62,109 bases of DNA, taken from an uncultured Oscillospiraceae bacterium. GTDB lineage: Bacteria > Bacillota > Clostridia > Oscillospirales > Oscillospiraceae. Below are positions 32,115 through 41,539 of this stretch, in pieces. The DNA lies in NCBI GenBank assembly GCA_934589675.1, contig CAKTOF010000014.1:1-62109 (forward strand), read 5' to 3'. Under the pieces are notes generated by a model, which had not been told where the DNA came from, ran no database searches, and was given only the letters and a program-made list of their open reading frames with translations. A program made the position numbers and the translations under genes. The number at the start of each line of letters is the position of its first letter. Positions within the stretch are counted from its first letter, which is position 1.

Positions 32115-32126
32115 GCCGCGCGCATA

Positions 32127-32158
32127 GAAAAACCCCGCCGCCCGGACGGGCGGCGGGG
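32127..32158 (-). terminator. Terminator of FrdA-like gene
   Basis: Stem CCCCGCCGCCC / GGGCGGCGGGG, loop GGAC. The minus-strand transcript ends in TTTTT. Confidence 0.85.
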
Positions 32159-32174
32159 CAGATCCCATGGAAAA

Positions 32175-33725
32175 TCAGACCACGAAATCGTCGCTGTTGA
32201 TGTAGTCCCAGGACTCCATGCCGGCAATGCGGCCGGAGTTGATGGCGTAGCTCATCGTGGAGCCCGGATGATAGAAGCAGTACTCGCCGGCAAAGACGTT
32301 CGCCGTGTCGGTGCCGCAGCCGTACAGGCCAGGGATCGGCTTGTCCTCGGTATTGAGGACCTGCATGTTGTGGTTGACCTTGACGCCGCCGAGCGAGCCG
32401 TAGCCGGACGGGAAGTGGCGCGCGACGTAGAACTTCTCGCCGGTGATCGGGCGGAGCCACTTGGCCGGCTTGAGGAACTTCGCGTCGTAGCCGCCGGCGT
32501 AGGTGTTGTACTCGTCGATGGTCTTCTTGAGCTGCTCAAACGGGATGCCCGTGACCTCGGCGACCTCCTCGAGGCTGCTGCACTCGTAGAAGTTCTGCTG
32601 CTGGGACTCGTCGTCGCCCTCGGCGCGGTAGGACACGCCGTTGTCCGCGCCAAAGACGGACGAGGTGACGTCGCCCTCGGCGCCGGAGAAGTAGGCGGCC
32701 TTCTCCTTCTCCCAGTTCGTCATGTCCTTGACGGCGTGGTGATAGGTGATGTAGTCGAGGCCGTGCTCCTTGAGGTAGTTGATGCCGTCGGAGCCCATGA
32801 TGGAGTAGGCGCGGTGGCCGGTCTGCTGCAGGATGGCGTTGCCGGTGAAGGTCGTGTTGTTCATGATCTGCTCGTTGATGATGCGCTCGCCCTGCGGATT
32901 GACCATGATGCAGCTCGGCTGGCGCATGACCTCGGAGAGCGTCTTGAAGACGTCCGTCGTGCCCGGCGTGTTGTAGGTGACCTCCATGCTCAGCGGCATA
33001 CGGGCGCCGCCGATGTCCCAGACCATGTTGATGCCGTCGCCGTCGAGGCCCGGGATGCGGAAGGTGAACATATCCTTGCCCCACTCAAAGCCGAGGTACT
33101 TCTTGATCATCTCGACGTTGTTGCCGATGCCGCCGGAGCCGACGATGACGGCGTCGGCGAGGCACTCGACCTCTTCGCCGGACTCATCGGTCGCAAGAAC
33201 GCCGAGGACCTGGCCCTGATCGCCGGTCAGGATCTTCTTGACCGGGGTCTTGAACTGGAACTGCACGCCCAGCTGCGTGGCGTAGTCGGTCATGAGCTTG
33301 ACCATGCGCGAGGCCTGACGCTCGGTCGGCTTCGTCGTGCCGGGCATCTTGACCATGTGCTGCGTGCACTTGGATTCCTGGAAGTACTTGAACGCGCCGA
33401 GGAACTCCACGCCGAAGTTCTCGACCCACTCGACCGTGCTGGCCGACATGTTGAACCAGCGGCGGACGAGCTGCGCGTCAGCCTTCCAGTGGGTGTACTC
33501 CATGAAGAAGCGGAACGCGTCGTCCTTGGTGTAGGTGTCCATCTGGTCGCGCTGATACTTGCTCTCCACAGCGAAGAAGGCCATGCCCATGTTGGCGGCG
33601 CCGCCAAGCGTGGAGCCCTTTTCGAACAGAACGACGTTCGCGCCCTTTTCTGCCGCCTGCGTCGCCGCGGTGAGGCCGGACATACCGCCGCCAACGACGA
33701 CGATATCGGCTTCGAGTTTTTTCAT
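32175..33725 (-). CDS. FAD-dependent fumarate reductase/succinate dehydrogenase flavoprotein-like oxidoreductase
   Basis: 516 residues. The N-terminal Rossmann FAD site is ADIVVVGGGMSGLTAA with ribose-binding Glu35. The FAD_binding_2/flavocytochrome c layout follows, with IVGSGGIGNN and the C-terminal FAD closing block GLYGCGTDTANVFAGEY. There is no signal peptide, no heme and no Fe-S motif, so it is a soluble, single-cofactor enzyme. Such paralogues in gut Firmicutes reduce fumarate, urocanate, enoates or other electron acceptors. The substrate cannot be assigned. It is monocistronic, with its own promoter and terminator, next to but opposite the TrpXYZ operon. Confidence 0.85.
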   Translation of the reverse strand: MKKLEADIVVVGGGMSGLTAATQAAEKGANVVLFEKGSTLGGAANMGMAFFAVESKYQRDQMDTYTKDDAFRFFMEYTHWKADAQLVRRWFNMSASTVEWVENFGVEFLGAFKYFQESKCTQHMVKMPGTTKPTERQASRMVKLMTDYATQLGVQFQFKTPVKKILTGDQGQVLGVLATDESGEEVECLADAVIVGSGGIGNNVEMIKKYLGFEWGKDMFTFRIPGLDGDGINMVWDIGGARMPLSMEVTYNTPGTTDVFKTLSEVMRQPSCIMVNPQGERIINEQIMNNTTFTGNAILQQTGHRAYSIMGSDGINYLKEHGLDYITYHHAVKDMTNWEKEKAAYFSGAEGDVTSSVFGADNGVSYRAEGDDESQQQNFYECSSLEEVAEVTGIPFEQLKKTIDEYNTYAGGYDAKFLKPAKWLRPITGEKFYVARHFPSGYGSLGGVKVNHNMQVLNTEDKPIPGLYGCGTDTANVFAGEYCFYHPGSTMSYAINSGRIAGMESWDYINSDDFVV

Positions 33726-33768
33726 ATTCTGCGTCCTCCTTGATCGGTATTTTCAATCAGATACGATC

Positions 33769-33797
33769 AGTGTACACCAAATCTGCGCGAATAGCAA
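33769..33797 (-). promoter_or_regulatory. Promoter for FrdA-like gene
   Basis: Minus-strand TTGCTA and TACACT with 17-nt spacing. A loose inverted repeat GATCGGTAT...ATACGATC (33742-33768) lies between it and the gene and could be an operator. Confidence 0.55.
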
Positions 33798-33933
33798 ACA
33801 ATTCTTTGTGGATTTCGGCCGCTCGGCCATATCTGTTATACGGCAGCGTCATACGGAAAACGCATGGATCGCAGGAAATATTTCCCGTGAGGCCACATTG
33901 CGACAGCATTCGACACGCGGGGACTGCTATGCT

Positions 33934-35916
33934 TTAGCCGATGGTGCGGGGCCGGAGCCGGATGACGACGGCCGTCGCGTCGTCGTCTTCCGTACACCCC
34001 TCGATCAGGCTGCCGGCCAGTGCCGCCGCGTCCTCGCCGCTCCATCCGGCAAGGCGCTCGGCGGCGCGCTCGCCCGGCACGCCGTCGGAAAGCAGGACGA
34101 GCACGTCCTCTTCCGCGAGCGGCACGCGGTACCGCCCCGGCCGGCCCTCCTCCCCCGCCGAATAGCCAGGCGGCAGCGTCACCGCTCCCACTGCGCCGAC
34201 GCGGCGCCCTTTCTTGAGCTGAGAGGGCGCCGCGCCCTTTTTATAGAGCGTACACTCGCCCGTGATGAGGTCGGCCGCGAAGAGGTCGACCGTCGCAAAG
34301 CCGCCGTCCGTGCGCAGCCGGCAGGACGCGTCGTACAGGCCGATGGCCGTCTCCGGCGGCGCGCCGGCTGCGAGCAGCCCCGCCAGCACGTCGACGGCCG
34401 CGGCGGCCTCCCCGGCGGCGGCCTCGCCCGTGCCCATGCCGTCGCACAGCAGCACATACAGTCGGTTGCCCGGCGCGCGCAGGCTGACGACGCGGTCGCC
34501 GGACACGCCGCCGCGCCGCCCGGCCGAGCGGCAGACGGCCTCGCACCGGAACCGGTCCGGCCGCAGCGCAGACCGGCCGTGCAGCTCGCCCGCCCCGCGC
34601 AGGAAGGCGGCCAGCAGCGTAAACTGCTCCGCCGCGGCCGCGCGTGCGCGCTCGCACCCGGCGCGGCAGGCCCGGCGAAGGCGCAGCTCGTCGACGGACG
34701 CGCTGGCCGCGCGCGCGAACGCGTCGATCCGTGTGCAGCGGAACTGGCGCGGGAAGTCCTCGCGGCGCGCCTGCCCGCGCGCGAGGATCTGCGGCGCGGC
34801 CTCGCTCAGGGCGCGGTACGTCTCGGCGGCGTCCTGCTCCCAGCAGCGCGCGAAGCTGCCGCAGCAGCGGCAGATCTCGTCGGCCGTGCGGTCGAAGATG
34901 ACGGCGGCGTCGGCCTTTTCCGGCGCGTCCGGCTCCTGCGAAAGCCGCCCTCCGGCCGCGCTGAGCGCATCGGCCGCAAGGCTGAGCTGCGCGCGGACGG
35001 AGCGCTCTCCCTCCGCCTCGCGCGGGCGGCCGGGAAACAGCAGCGCCGGCAGCGGCACGCTCGCCGCCGCGCCGATGGCAGCAGCCGGAATGAGCGAGAG
35101 CGCGTCGCCCGCGACGAGCACGGCCGCCGTCACGGCCGCCGTGAACACCGCCGCGCGCCACACGCCGCGCTTTGTCCCGAACGCCAGGCACAAGATCCCG
35201 CCGAGCAGGAAGCCCGCCGCCGCGCCGTGCCCGCCGCCAAGCTCCACAGCCAGCCCGAACGCGCCGGCCGCCGCCGCGCCCGCAGACGAGCCGGCCGCGC
35301 ATACGGCCGCCGCCGCGCCCGCCGCCATGCCGAGCGTCATCCCGCCCGGCAGCGGCACGCCGCACAGGCCGAGCACGAGCCCCGCGAGCGCAAACAGCCC
35401 CGCCCAGCGGTCGCCGTCCTCGATGGCGCGGCGGAAGCCGACCGCGCTGACGGCCGCGAGCAGGATCTTTGCGCCGAGCAGCGCCGCCGCACGCAGTCCC
35501 GCCGGCATCGTCAGCGCAAACAGCGCGCTGATGACGGCCGTCATGGCCGCTGCCGTTCCCGGCGCGAACCACAGCCGCGCCGACTGCGGCGCCGTGCTGA
35601 AAATGCGCACGCACGCGAACACCAGAAACGCCGCCGCCATGCCCTCGATCCCTGCGTATACGCCCCAGAAGGCCGCATAGCCCGCCACGGCGCCGGCAAG
35701 CGCGCTCACCTGCGCGGCAAGACCCGGCGCGGCCGCGACAAATCCCACCGCCAGCGGGAGCGGCGCGCCGAGCAGCGCCGCTCCCGACAGCGCAAACGCA
35801 AACAGCGCGCCGCCGGCGCACCTTGCCGCAGTGCGAAGCGCCGGCTTCTCCGCCGCCGCCCGCTGCGCGCGCCCCAGCACGGCCGCGCCCGCGCCGCCCC
35901 GGATCATCTGCTTCAT
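33934..35916 (-). CDS. spoIIE: Stage II sporulation protein E (PP2C-type phosphatase)
   Basis: 660 residues. Residues ~1-310 hold about ten hydrophobic segments, then a linker with a Cys-rich stretch (ICRCCGSFARCWEQD), then the C-terminal PP2C domain. Metal-site aspartates are visible in LLCDGMGTGEAA, VLLSDGVPGE and the final DDDATAVVIRL. SpoIIE sits at the asymmetric septum and dephosphorylates SpoIIAA, which releases sigma-F in the forespore. It is shorter than the Bacillus protein (~830) but has the full architecture. It indicates a sporulating lineage. It is transcribed alone; no spoIIA genes are near. Confidence 0.88.
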   Translation of the reverse strand: MKQMIRGGAGAAVLGRAQRAAAEKPALRTAARCAGGALFAFALSGAALLGAPLPLAVGFVAAAPGLAAQVSALAGAVAGYAAFWGVYAGIEGMAAAFLVFACVRIFSTAPQSARLWFAPGTAAAMTAVISALFALTMPAGLRAAALLGAKILLAAVSAVGFRRAIEDGDRWAGLFALAGLVLGLCGVPLPGGMTLGMAAGAAAAVCAAGSSAGAAAAGAFGLAVELGGGHGAAAGFLLGGILCLAFGTKRGVWRAAVFTAAVTAAVLVAGDALSLIPAAAIGAAASVPLPALLFPGRPREAEGERSVRAQLSLAADALSAAGGRLSQEPDAPEKADAAVIFDRTADEICRCCGSFARCWEQDAAETYRALSEAAPQILARGQARREDFPRQFRCTRIDAFARAASASVDELRLRRACRAGCERARAAAAEQFTLLAAFLRGAGELHGRSALRPDRFRCEAVCRSAGRRGGVSGDRVVSLRAPGNRLYVLLCDGMGTGEAAAGEAAAAVDVLAGLLAAGAPPETAIGLYDASCRLRTDGGFATVDLFAADLITGECTLYKKGAAPSQLKKGRRVGAVGAVTLPPGYSAGEEGRPGRYRVPLAEEDVLVLLSDGVPGERAAERLAGWSGEDAAALAGSLIEGCTEDDDATAVVIRLRPRTIG

Positions 35917-36012
35917 ATTGCTGCACCTCTTTCGTGTTTTCCATAATTTAACACATTTTCAGGTGCAAATCTGTCGGGAAATGGGCGCGGAAATACGCCC
36001 GCGCGAATTTTC

Positions 36013-36041
36013 TTGCGCGCACGCCCCGCGCGCGCTATACT
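36013..36041 (+). promoter_or_regulatory. Promoter for CYTH gene
   Basis: TTGCGC (36013-36018) and TATACT (36036-36041) with 17-nt spacing, 23 nt before the start. Confidence 0.65.
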
Positions 36042-36064
36042 GAAAACACGAAAGGGGTCGGATC

Positions 36065-36649
36065 ATGGGACAGGAGATCGAATGCAAGCTGTCCGTGCCG
36101 GACGCGGACGCGCTATCCCGGCTGCGCCGCGCGTTTTCCGGGCAGGGCGCGGAGGAAACGTCGGATTATGAGACAGTCTATTTTGACCTTGGAGACGAGC
36201 TGAGCGCCCGCCATTTCATGTTCCGTGCGCGAAAAAGCGGTAGCGGCGCGGCGGTCTACACCGTCAAAACGCCCGGCGAGGGCTATTGCCGCGGCGAGTG
36301 GGAGTGCGAGGCCGCCTCGCCGGAGGAGGCCGCGAAGAAACTCGCCGAGCTCGGCGCGCCGCGCGAGATCGCGGAACGATCGGCATATCCCGTCACATGC
36401 GGCGCCTGCTTCACGCGCACGGCCATCACGGTTTGCCGCGAAGGCTCCGTCATCGAGCTGGCGTTCGACCTCGGCGAGCTCACCGCGCCGGGCGCGTCCG
36501 CGCCCGTGTGCGAGCTGGAGCTGGAATTAAAGTCCGGCCCGCTCGCGCCCATGACGGCGCTGCTGGGCGAGATCATGCAAAAATACGGCCTGCGCGAGCT
36601 GAAAAAGAGCAAATACGCCCGCGCCCGCGCGCTGACCGGCGCGAAATAA
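36065..36649 (+). CDS. CYTH-domain phosphohydrolase (triphosphate tunnel metalloenzyme)
   Basis: 194 residues. The signature ExExK lies at the N-terminus (QEIECKL), followed by the alternating acidic and basic strands of a triphosphate tunnel (YETVYFDLGDEL, VYTVKTPGEGYCRGEWECE, CELELELKSG). Members hydrolyse inorganic triphosphate, thiamine triphosphate or nucleoside triphosphates, or bind polyphosphate. AAAGGGG precedes the ATG. It is 12 bp upstream of the OYE-type gene and likely co-transcribed, although no functional tie is obvious. Confidence 0.85.
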   Translation: MGQEIECKLSVPDADALSRLRRAFSGQGAEETSDYETVYFDLGDELSARHFMFRARKSGSGAAVYTVKTPGEGYCRGEWECEAASPEEAAKKLAELGAPREIAERSAYPVTCGACFTRTAITVCREGSVIELAFDLGELTAPGASAPVCELELELKSGPLAPMTALLGEIMQKYGLRELKKSKYARARALTGAK

Positions 36650-36661
36650 AGGAGGAGCACC

Positions 36662-38662
36662 ATGCACTACCAGAAGCTGTTCACGCCCGTCACGTTCGGG
36701 CCGCTCACGCTGAAAAACCGCATCGCCATGATGGCCATGCACCATCTCTATACCGACGACGGCCTGCCGACCGAGCGCTTCTGTCAGTATTACTACAAGC
36801 GCGCCGAGGGCGGCGCGGGGCTCATCATCGTCGGCTCGTGCCGGTTCGAGGACTACGGCTCAAAGGCGCACACCATGAGCCTGGAGTACGACAGCATGAT
36901 CGCCCCGTGGCACACCTTCACCGACGGGATGCACGCGCGCGGCGCGGCCGTGGCCGTGCAGCTCTACCACGCCGGGCGCTATATGCCCAAAAAGGACTCT
37001 CCCGCCGGCCGCGCCCTGTCGCCGAGCGCGACGATGTGCGGCTACACGCGCGAGGTTGCCGACGAGATGACCGTTTCCGAGATCGACGACGTCATCGCCC
37101 GCTGGGCCGCGGCCGCCGCGCGCGCAAAGGCCGCGGGCTTCGACGCCGTGGAGATCAGCGGCTCGGTCGGCTACCTCATCTCGCAGTTTCTCTCGCCGCT
37201 CACGAACCTCCGCACGGACGACTACGGCGGCTCGTGGGAAAACCGCTGCCGCTTCCCGCTGCACGTCATCCGCGCCGTGCGGCAGGCCGTCGGGCCGGAT
37301 TACCCGGTCATTCTCCGCATGAGCGGCAGCGACCTCATGCCCGGCTCCGTCAGCGAAGAGGACCTCATCGACTTCGCCCGGCGCGCCGAGGGCGCGGGCG
37401 CCGACTGCATCGACGTCACGGGCGGCTGGCACGAGACGACCGTCCCGCAGCTGCCGCCGGACGACCCGCAGGGCACGCTTTTATTCCTCGCGCAGGGCAT
37501 CCGCGACGCCGTCTCCATCCCCGTCATCGGCGGGATGCGCGTCAATCGCCCGGAAAAGGCGGAGGAGCTTTTGCAGCTCGGCATGTGCGACATCGTCTCG
37601 TTCGGCCGCCCGCTCATCGCCGACCCCGACCTGCCGAGCAAGGCCGAATCCGGCCGCGAGGCGCTCATCCGCACGTGCGTCGCGTGCAACCAGGGCTGCC
37701 TGTCGCGCACGTTTTTCGACCGCCCGGTCGAGTGCTTCGTCAACGGCCTTGCCGGCCGCGAGTGGCGCATCGACGCGGAAAGGAAAACGGACGCGCCGAA
37801 AAAGCTCCTCGTCGTCGGCGGCGGCCCGGCCGGCTGCGAGGCGGCCATCCGGCTTGCTCGCCGCGGTCATCGCGTGACGCTGTGCGAAAAAAAGACGCAG
37901 CTCGGCGGTCTGCTCCGCCTCGCTGCGAACGTGCCCACGCGCTATGAATTTTCAAATCTCATCCACTATTACGAGGCCGCGCTCTTCGACGCGGGCGTCA
38001 ACATCCTGCTCGGCTGCACCGTCACGCCGGACGACGCGGTCGGCTATGACGCCGTCGTCCTCGCCACGGGCGCGCCCGCGGCCGCGCCGGAGATCGAGAC
38101 GGACGGCTCTGTCCGCATTGCGACGGTCGAAGACGTCCTGTCCGGCAATGCCTGCGCGGGCGCAAATACCGTCGTCCTCGGCGGCGACTTCATCGGCTGC
38201 GAGACCGCGCGATTTTTGTCCCGCGGCGGCTCGCTCTCGCCCGAGCAGCTGTATTTCCTGACCGTCCACCGCGTCACGAGCGAGCAGAAGATCGACGCCA
38301 TGCTCCGCACGACCCGCCGCGCCGTCTCCATCGTCGAGCGCGGCCCGCGCGTCGGCGGCGGCTATGAGCGCGGCACGAGCTGGCCGACCATGGGCGAGCT
38401 GAAGCGCTTCGGCGTGCGGCAGTACAAGAGCGCGGAAAATGTCCGCATCGAAGGCGGCCGCGTCGTATTCCAGGCCCCGGACGGCCCCGTCGAGCTTGCC
38501 TGCGACACGCTCGTTGTGAACGCGCCGCGCCAGCCGGGTCATACGATGGAAGAATCCATCGCCGCCCGCGGCATCCCCGTCCACACCCTCGGCGACTGCG
38601 TCCACGCCGCCAGCGCCATGTACGCCATCCGCGACGCCGCCGAGCTCGGCTGCACGCTGTAA
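36662..38662 (+). CDS. FadH-like NADH:flavin oxidoreductase (OYE barrel plus FAD/NAD domain)
   Basis: 666 residues, the normal length of the 2,4-dienoyl-CoA reductase/trimethylamine dehydrogenase group. Residues ~1-350 form an old-yellow-enzyme FMN barrel. The [4Fe-4S] motif CVACNQGCLSRTFFDRPVEC follows (CxxCxxxC-x11-C). Then come an FAD/NAD domain with VVGGGPAGCEAAIRLARRG near residue 382 and a second, less regular dinucleotide site VVLGGDFIGCETA. It should take electrons from NAD(P)H and reduce an unsaturated substrate such as a dienoyl-CoA, enone or bile-acid-like compound. GGAGGAGC precedes the ATG. Confidence 0.87.
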   Translation: MHYQKLFTPVTFGPLTLKNRIAMMAMHHLYTDDGLPTERFCQYYYKRAEGGAGLIIVGSCRFEDYGSKAHTMSLEYDSMIAPWHTFTDGMHARGAAVAVQLYHAGRYMPKKDSPAGRALSPSATMCGYTREVADEMTVSEIDDVIARWAAAAARAKAAGFDAVEISGSVGYLISQFLSPLTNLRTDDYGGSWENRCRFPLHVIRAVRQAVGPDYPVILRMSGSDLMPGSVSEEDLIDFARRAEGAGADCIDVTGGWHETTVPQLPPDDPQGTLLFLAQGIRDAVSIPVIGGMRVNRPEKAEELLQLGMCDIVSFGRPLIADPDLPSKAESGREALIRTCVACNQGCLSRTFFDRPVECFVNGLAGREWRIDAERKTDAPKKLLVVGGGPAGCEAAIRLARRGHRVTLCEKKTQLGGLLRLAANVPTRYEFSNLIHYYEAALFDAGVNILLGCTVTPDDAVGYDAVVLATGAPAAAPEIETDGSVRIATVEDVLSGNACAGANTVVLGGDFIGCETARFLSRGGSLSPEQLYFLTVHRVTSEQKIDAMLRTTRRAVSIVERGPRVGGGYERGTSWPTMGELKRFGVRQYKSAENVRIEGGRVVFQAPDGPVELACDTLVVNAPRQPGHTMEESIAARGIPVHTLGDCVHAASAMYAIRDAAELGCTL

Positions 38663-38705
38663 GACCAGCCGCGCCCCAAAAAGCAAGCGCATCATGCAAG
38701 CACCC

Positions 38706-38749
38706 GAACGGGCCTGCCGCCTGCCAGCCGCAGACGACAGGCCCGTTTG
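38706..38749. terminator. Hairpin between convergent genes
   Basis: Arms AACGGGCCTG / CAGGCCCGTT enclose a 21-nt loop and are followed by TTGC. Likely a weak terminator for the OYE gene. Confidence 0.5.
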
Positions 38750-38774
38750 CTCTGCGCCGCGCGCAGGCGCCCCA

Positions 38775-39620
38775 TCACCGCGCAAGCTCCTCCGCGTCCA
38801 GCAGCGCCGGCGCGACGGTCAGTACACAGCTCACAAGCTCCGCCGTCTGTTCGCCAAAAGCGATCGCGTCGGATTCTCCCGGCGTGACGTCGCAGGTCTC
38901 CCCATCGCCGCACGCCGCGGCGATGGCGAAGCGGATGTGTGCCTCCGCGATGGACGCCGTCGCCGTCTCCGGCACGCCGATCGTCACGCGAAGATAGCCC
39001 TCCTCGGCGAAGCCGCCGCTCGATGCGTCAAACGGCGCGGTCGTGAAGCCGTAGGGGGACGTATTTTCAAGCGGGATCGCCGCCTCCGCGCCGCCGCGCG
39101 TGACGGCGGCCGCGCCGTTCATACAGTCCGCGCGCAGCGAAAGGACGATCTCCTGCCCATCCGCATTCACGGCAAACCACCGGCAGGCCATGACGGCCGC
39201 GCCGCCGAAGAGCGCCGGCTGCGCCGACCAGCTCCAGCGAAGCTCCGCCGTGATCTCCGTGTCCGTTGCGGCGACGCAGGTGACGCTGCCCGTAAGCCGC
39301 GCCGACGCCTCCCGCAGCTCCGGCGCGTCCGCGAGCGCGCCGCCGCCATAATCACGCAGCGTCTCGATCTGCCCGTCCGTGTACCCGCGCGCGGCCAGCT
39401 CGTCCCGGCCCATGCGCCCGAGCGCGCGAAACACCCGCCCGCCGCCGTCCGCGCCGAGCAGGAGGTCATATTCGCTGACGGAAAACGCCGTCCCGCCGCC
39501 GCCGTCCGTGTACACCGCCGCGCCGCGCGCAATGTCCGCAGCGTCCACGTCAGGGACGCCGCCGCACGCACTCAGCAGCACAAGACAGGCCAGCAGAGCC
39601 GGGATGAGTCGTTTGCGCAT
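38775..39620 (-). CDS. Putative lipoprotein of unknown function
   Basis: 281 residues from the ATG at 39620, with GGAGGAA upstream. A short lipoprotein signal ends LVLLSAC (Cys19). The mature part alternates acidic and Thr/Ala-rich segments without a domain I recognise; AVYTDGGGGTAFSVSEYDLLLG near the start resembles a small beta sheet. The last gene of the leftward envelope locus, 37 bp after the previous lipoprotein gene. Confidence 0.7.
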   Translation of the reverse strand: MRKRLIPALLACLVLLSACGGVPDVDAADIARGAAVYTDGGGGTAFSVSEYDLLLGADGGGRVFRALGRMGRDELAARGYTDGQIETLRDYGGGALADAPELREASARLTGSVTCVAATDTEITAELRWSWSAQPALFGGAAVMACRWFAVNADGQEIVLSLRADCMNGAAAVTRGGAEAAIPLENTSPYGFTTAPFDASSGGFAEEGYLRVTIGVPETATASIAEAHIRFAIAAACGDGETCDVTPGESDAIAFGEQTAELVSCVLTVAPALLDAEELAR

Positions 39621-39657
39621 GGGGATTCCTCCTTTCGAGGGGTCGCGCGAGTCTGTT

Positions 39658-40311
39658 CTACCACCTGATTTGGTCTGCGTAGTGCAGGAACGTCTCGATA
39701 CCATCGCCGTTATAATATGGTGCAGGGCCTTTATAGTCCCCCATCATTGTCTCGACTGGGAACCACGGTTCATATGGCTCGGTCGATTGCAGATACCATG
39801 TTACACCGCTTACGGTCAGTGTTGCTGTATCGGTATACGTTTCGTCGAAATAGAGTGTGGTATCTCCGCGAATGTTCATTGTGCCGCCAACGCCGCGTGT
39901 TTTGGCTTCTCCTGTCGTGACCTCACGCGTAATTTCCAATGTGAATGGGGCGGTTGAACAATAGTAGATGAGGCAGTATGTCGGCGGAAGCGGCAGGTCG
40001 CGGACATCTTTGACCGAATCGGCCGAGGAGCCGGTCAGCGGGTCAAGGTAGGCATACGACGAATAGTCTTCATAACGAACGACAAGACAGTAGACAGGCT
40101 CCGCTGCGTCGATCCCGACGACACGTCTTGCGTTCAGCGCAGGATACAGCGGCTCGGTATAAAGTGAAAAGCCCACTCCGCAGCGCATCTCATCGCCAAC
40201 ATGCAACTCAAAGAAATATCCAAGATCGCGTGGCTCATTTGTTGTCGTCCCGCAGGCAGAAAGGAGCGCGATTACCAACAAGATGGAGAAAAGCCGAAAA
40301 GATCGGCACAT
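39658..40311 (-). CDS. Putative lipoprotein of unknown function
   Basis: 217 residues from ATG 40311, preceded by GGAGG at 9 nt. The signal is LVIALLSAC with Cys20. The mature protein is rich in Tyr, Thr and Pro, with many short beta-like segments; no known domain was recognised. Base composition is lower in G+C than in the flanking core genes, as for the protease gene upstream. It follows the protease gene by 28 bp and likely shares its transcript. Confidence 0.7.
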   Translation of the reverse strand: MCRSFRLFSILLVIALLSACGTTTNEPRDLGYFFELHVGDEMRCGVGFSLYTEPLYPALNARRVVGIDAAEPVYCLVVRYEDYSSYAYLDPLTGSSADSVKDVRDLPLPPTYCLIYYCSTAPFTLEITREVTTGEAKTRGVGGTMNIRGDTTLYFDETYTDTATLTVSGVTWYLQSTEPYEPWFPVETMMGDYKGPAPYYNGDGIETFLHYADQIRW

Positions 40312-40339
40312 GAGCGGTCGCCTCCATTTGAGGTATGAC

Positions 40340-41464
40340 TTATCGATAGATGGCGAAGCCCGTTTCATAACGCAACGATGTACCACTTGCGTTCACATAA
40401 ACAGGTTTCCCTGTGCTTGGGATCGACATTACTTTGAACGAACCACTTGCTGGATCCATATAAGAAGCGTACGGTGTGGTAAAAGTATCATATTCGGAAT
40501 ATCCGCGAATAGCGATTGCATGACCAATTGTACTGCCGCCAGTCCCAAAAGCAGCAAACAGAGGCGCGCTATTATCGTAGGTTTCCTTCTTGATTGTATC
40601 AATTGTCAGAGAACCACTGTAATATCCGGAATATGCAGTATTGATGCCATGATGAAAACCAAGTACTTCAACAGCAAGCGCTGCCTGACCAGCAGAGGCG
40701 GCTTCATACTTTGTAACGCCGGAGGCTGCGTATACATCGTTTACCGAAACATTTTTCCCGTAATACGAAAGCGCGGACATGATTACCGCAGACCAGCAAG
40801 AATTCTCGGCAATTTGAGTAACCATAGAGACACTTAGGCCATGCGTGTTAGGGTATGTAGCACGAGTCAGTTGAAGTTGCGTTGGCTCACTCCGCTTCAG
40901 ACTTTGGCTTGCATCAATTTCAACTGACTCCAAAAGGATGCCACTGGTGCAATCCTCAATTGACATACGATTTGGTTCTGCCGCATATGTTGCGACGGGA
41001 ATCATCTTGTCACTGGTGCAAACAAACGCGGTGTTTTCGTCGAAAATCAATGTTGCATCTAATTCGTTTCTGCTGTTCAGGCTTAAAGAAGCGTCAATAA
41101 AGTCAGTAGAAAGTGTAACAACATCTTCGCCAAATTCGTTGGTGGCAACTGCGGCAGTCAGAATCCAATAACCGTTTTCAATGATGGGGTAGTATGCAAC
41201 TTCGGTATCAAAAGAGAGTCCTTGCTCAGCAAGAATGTACGCTGGAATCTGCGCGCCTAGTGATAAATTGGTGAAGTCAATGCTATCGAGCCCATATAGT
41301 TCCTTTTCTGATTCAAGAAAAACAAGTCCGTCCTGAATCTTTACTTGCATCGATTCGTCAGCTGGCTTGGCAGCAAAGGCAGGCAGTTGCGCCAACACTG
41401 AAAAAAGCAAAATCAGAGCTACGATTCGACCAAGCATAACAGTTGTTTTCTTCTCTTTTTTCAT
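40340..41464 (-). CDS. Secreted papain-like cysteine protease (C39/staphopain-like)
   Basis: 374 residues with a signal peptide (IVALILLFSVLAQLPAFAA). Residues ~35-210 look like a pro-region. The catalytic domain follows, with Cys223 in ENSCWSAVIMSAL, His315 in GHAIAIRGY and a possible Asp337 in SYMDPASG, the order seen in staphopain/streptopain and Peptidase_C39_2 proteins. It is probably secreted and self-activating. The gene is far more A+T-rich than the TPM-like paralogues beside it, which suggests transfer. Ribosome site AAGGAAGGAAGT precedes the ATG. Confidence 0.8.
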   Translation of the reverse strand: MKKEKKTTVMLGRIVALILLFSVLAQLPAFAAKPADESMQVKIQDGLVFLESEKELYGLDSIDFTNLSLGAQIPAYILAEQGLSFDTEVAYYPIIENGYWILTAAVATNEFGEDVVTLSTDFIDASLSLNSRNELDATLIFDENTAFVCTSDKMIPVATYAAEPNRMSIEDCTSGILLESVEIDASQSLKRSEPTQLQLTRATYPNTHGLSVSMVTQIAENSCWSAVIMSALSYYGKNVSVNDVYAASGVTKYEAASAGQAALAVEVLGFHHGINTAYSGYYSGSLTIDTIKKETYDNSAPLFAAFGTGGSTIGHAIAIRGYSEYDTFTTPYASYMDPASGSFKVMSIPSTGKPVYVNASGTSLRYETGFAIYR

Positions 41465-41539
41465 TCTGGTTACTTCCTTCCTTTTGAATTGTTGGGCATG
41501 TGATTATTGAGCGACAAGCAATCATTATGCTCCGCTATC

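Noticed and set aside
32175..33725. FrdA-like gene as part of the Trp T-box operon
   Set aside because: It is on the opposite strand, with its own promoter and its own terminator.
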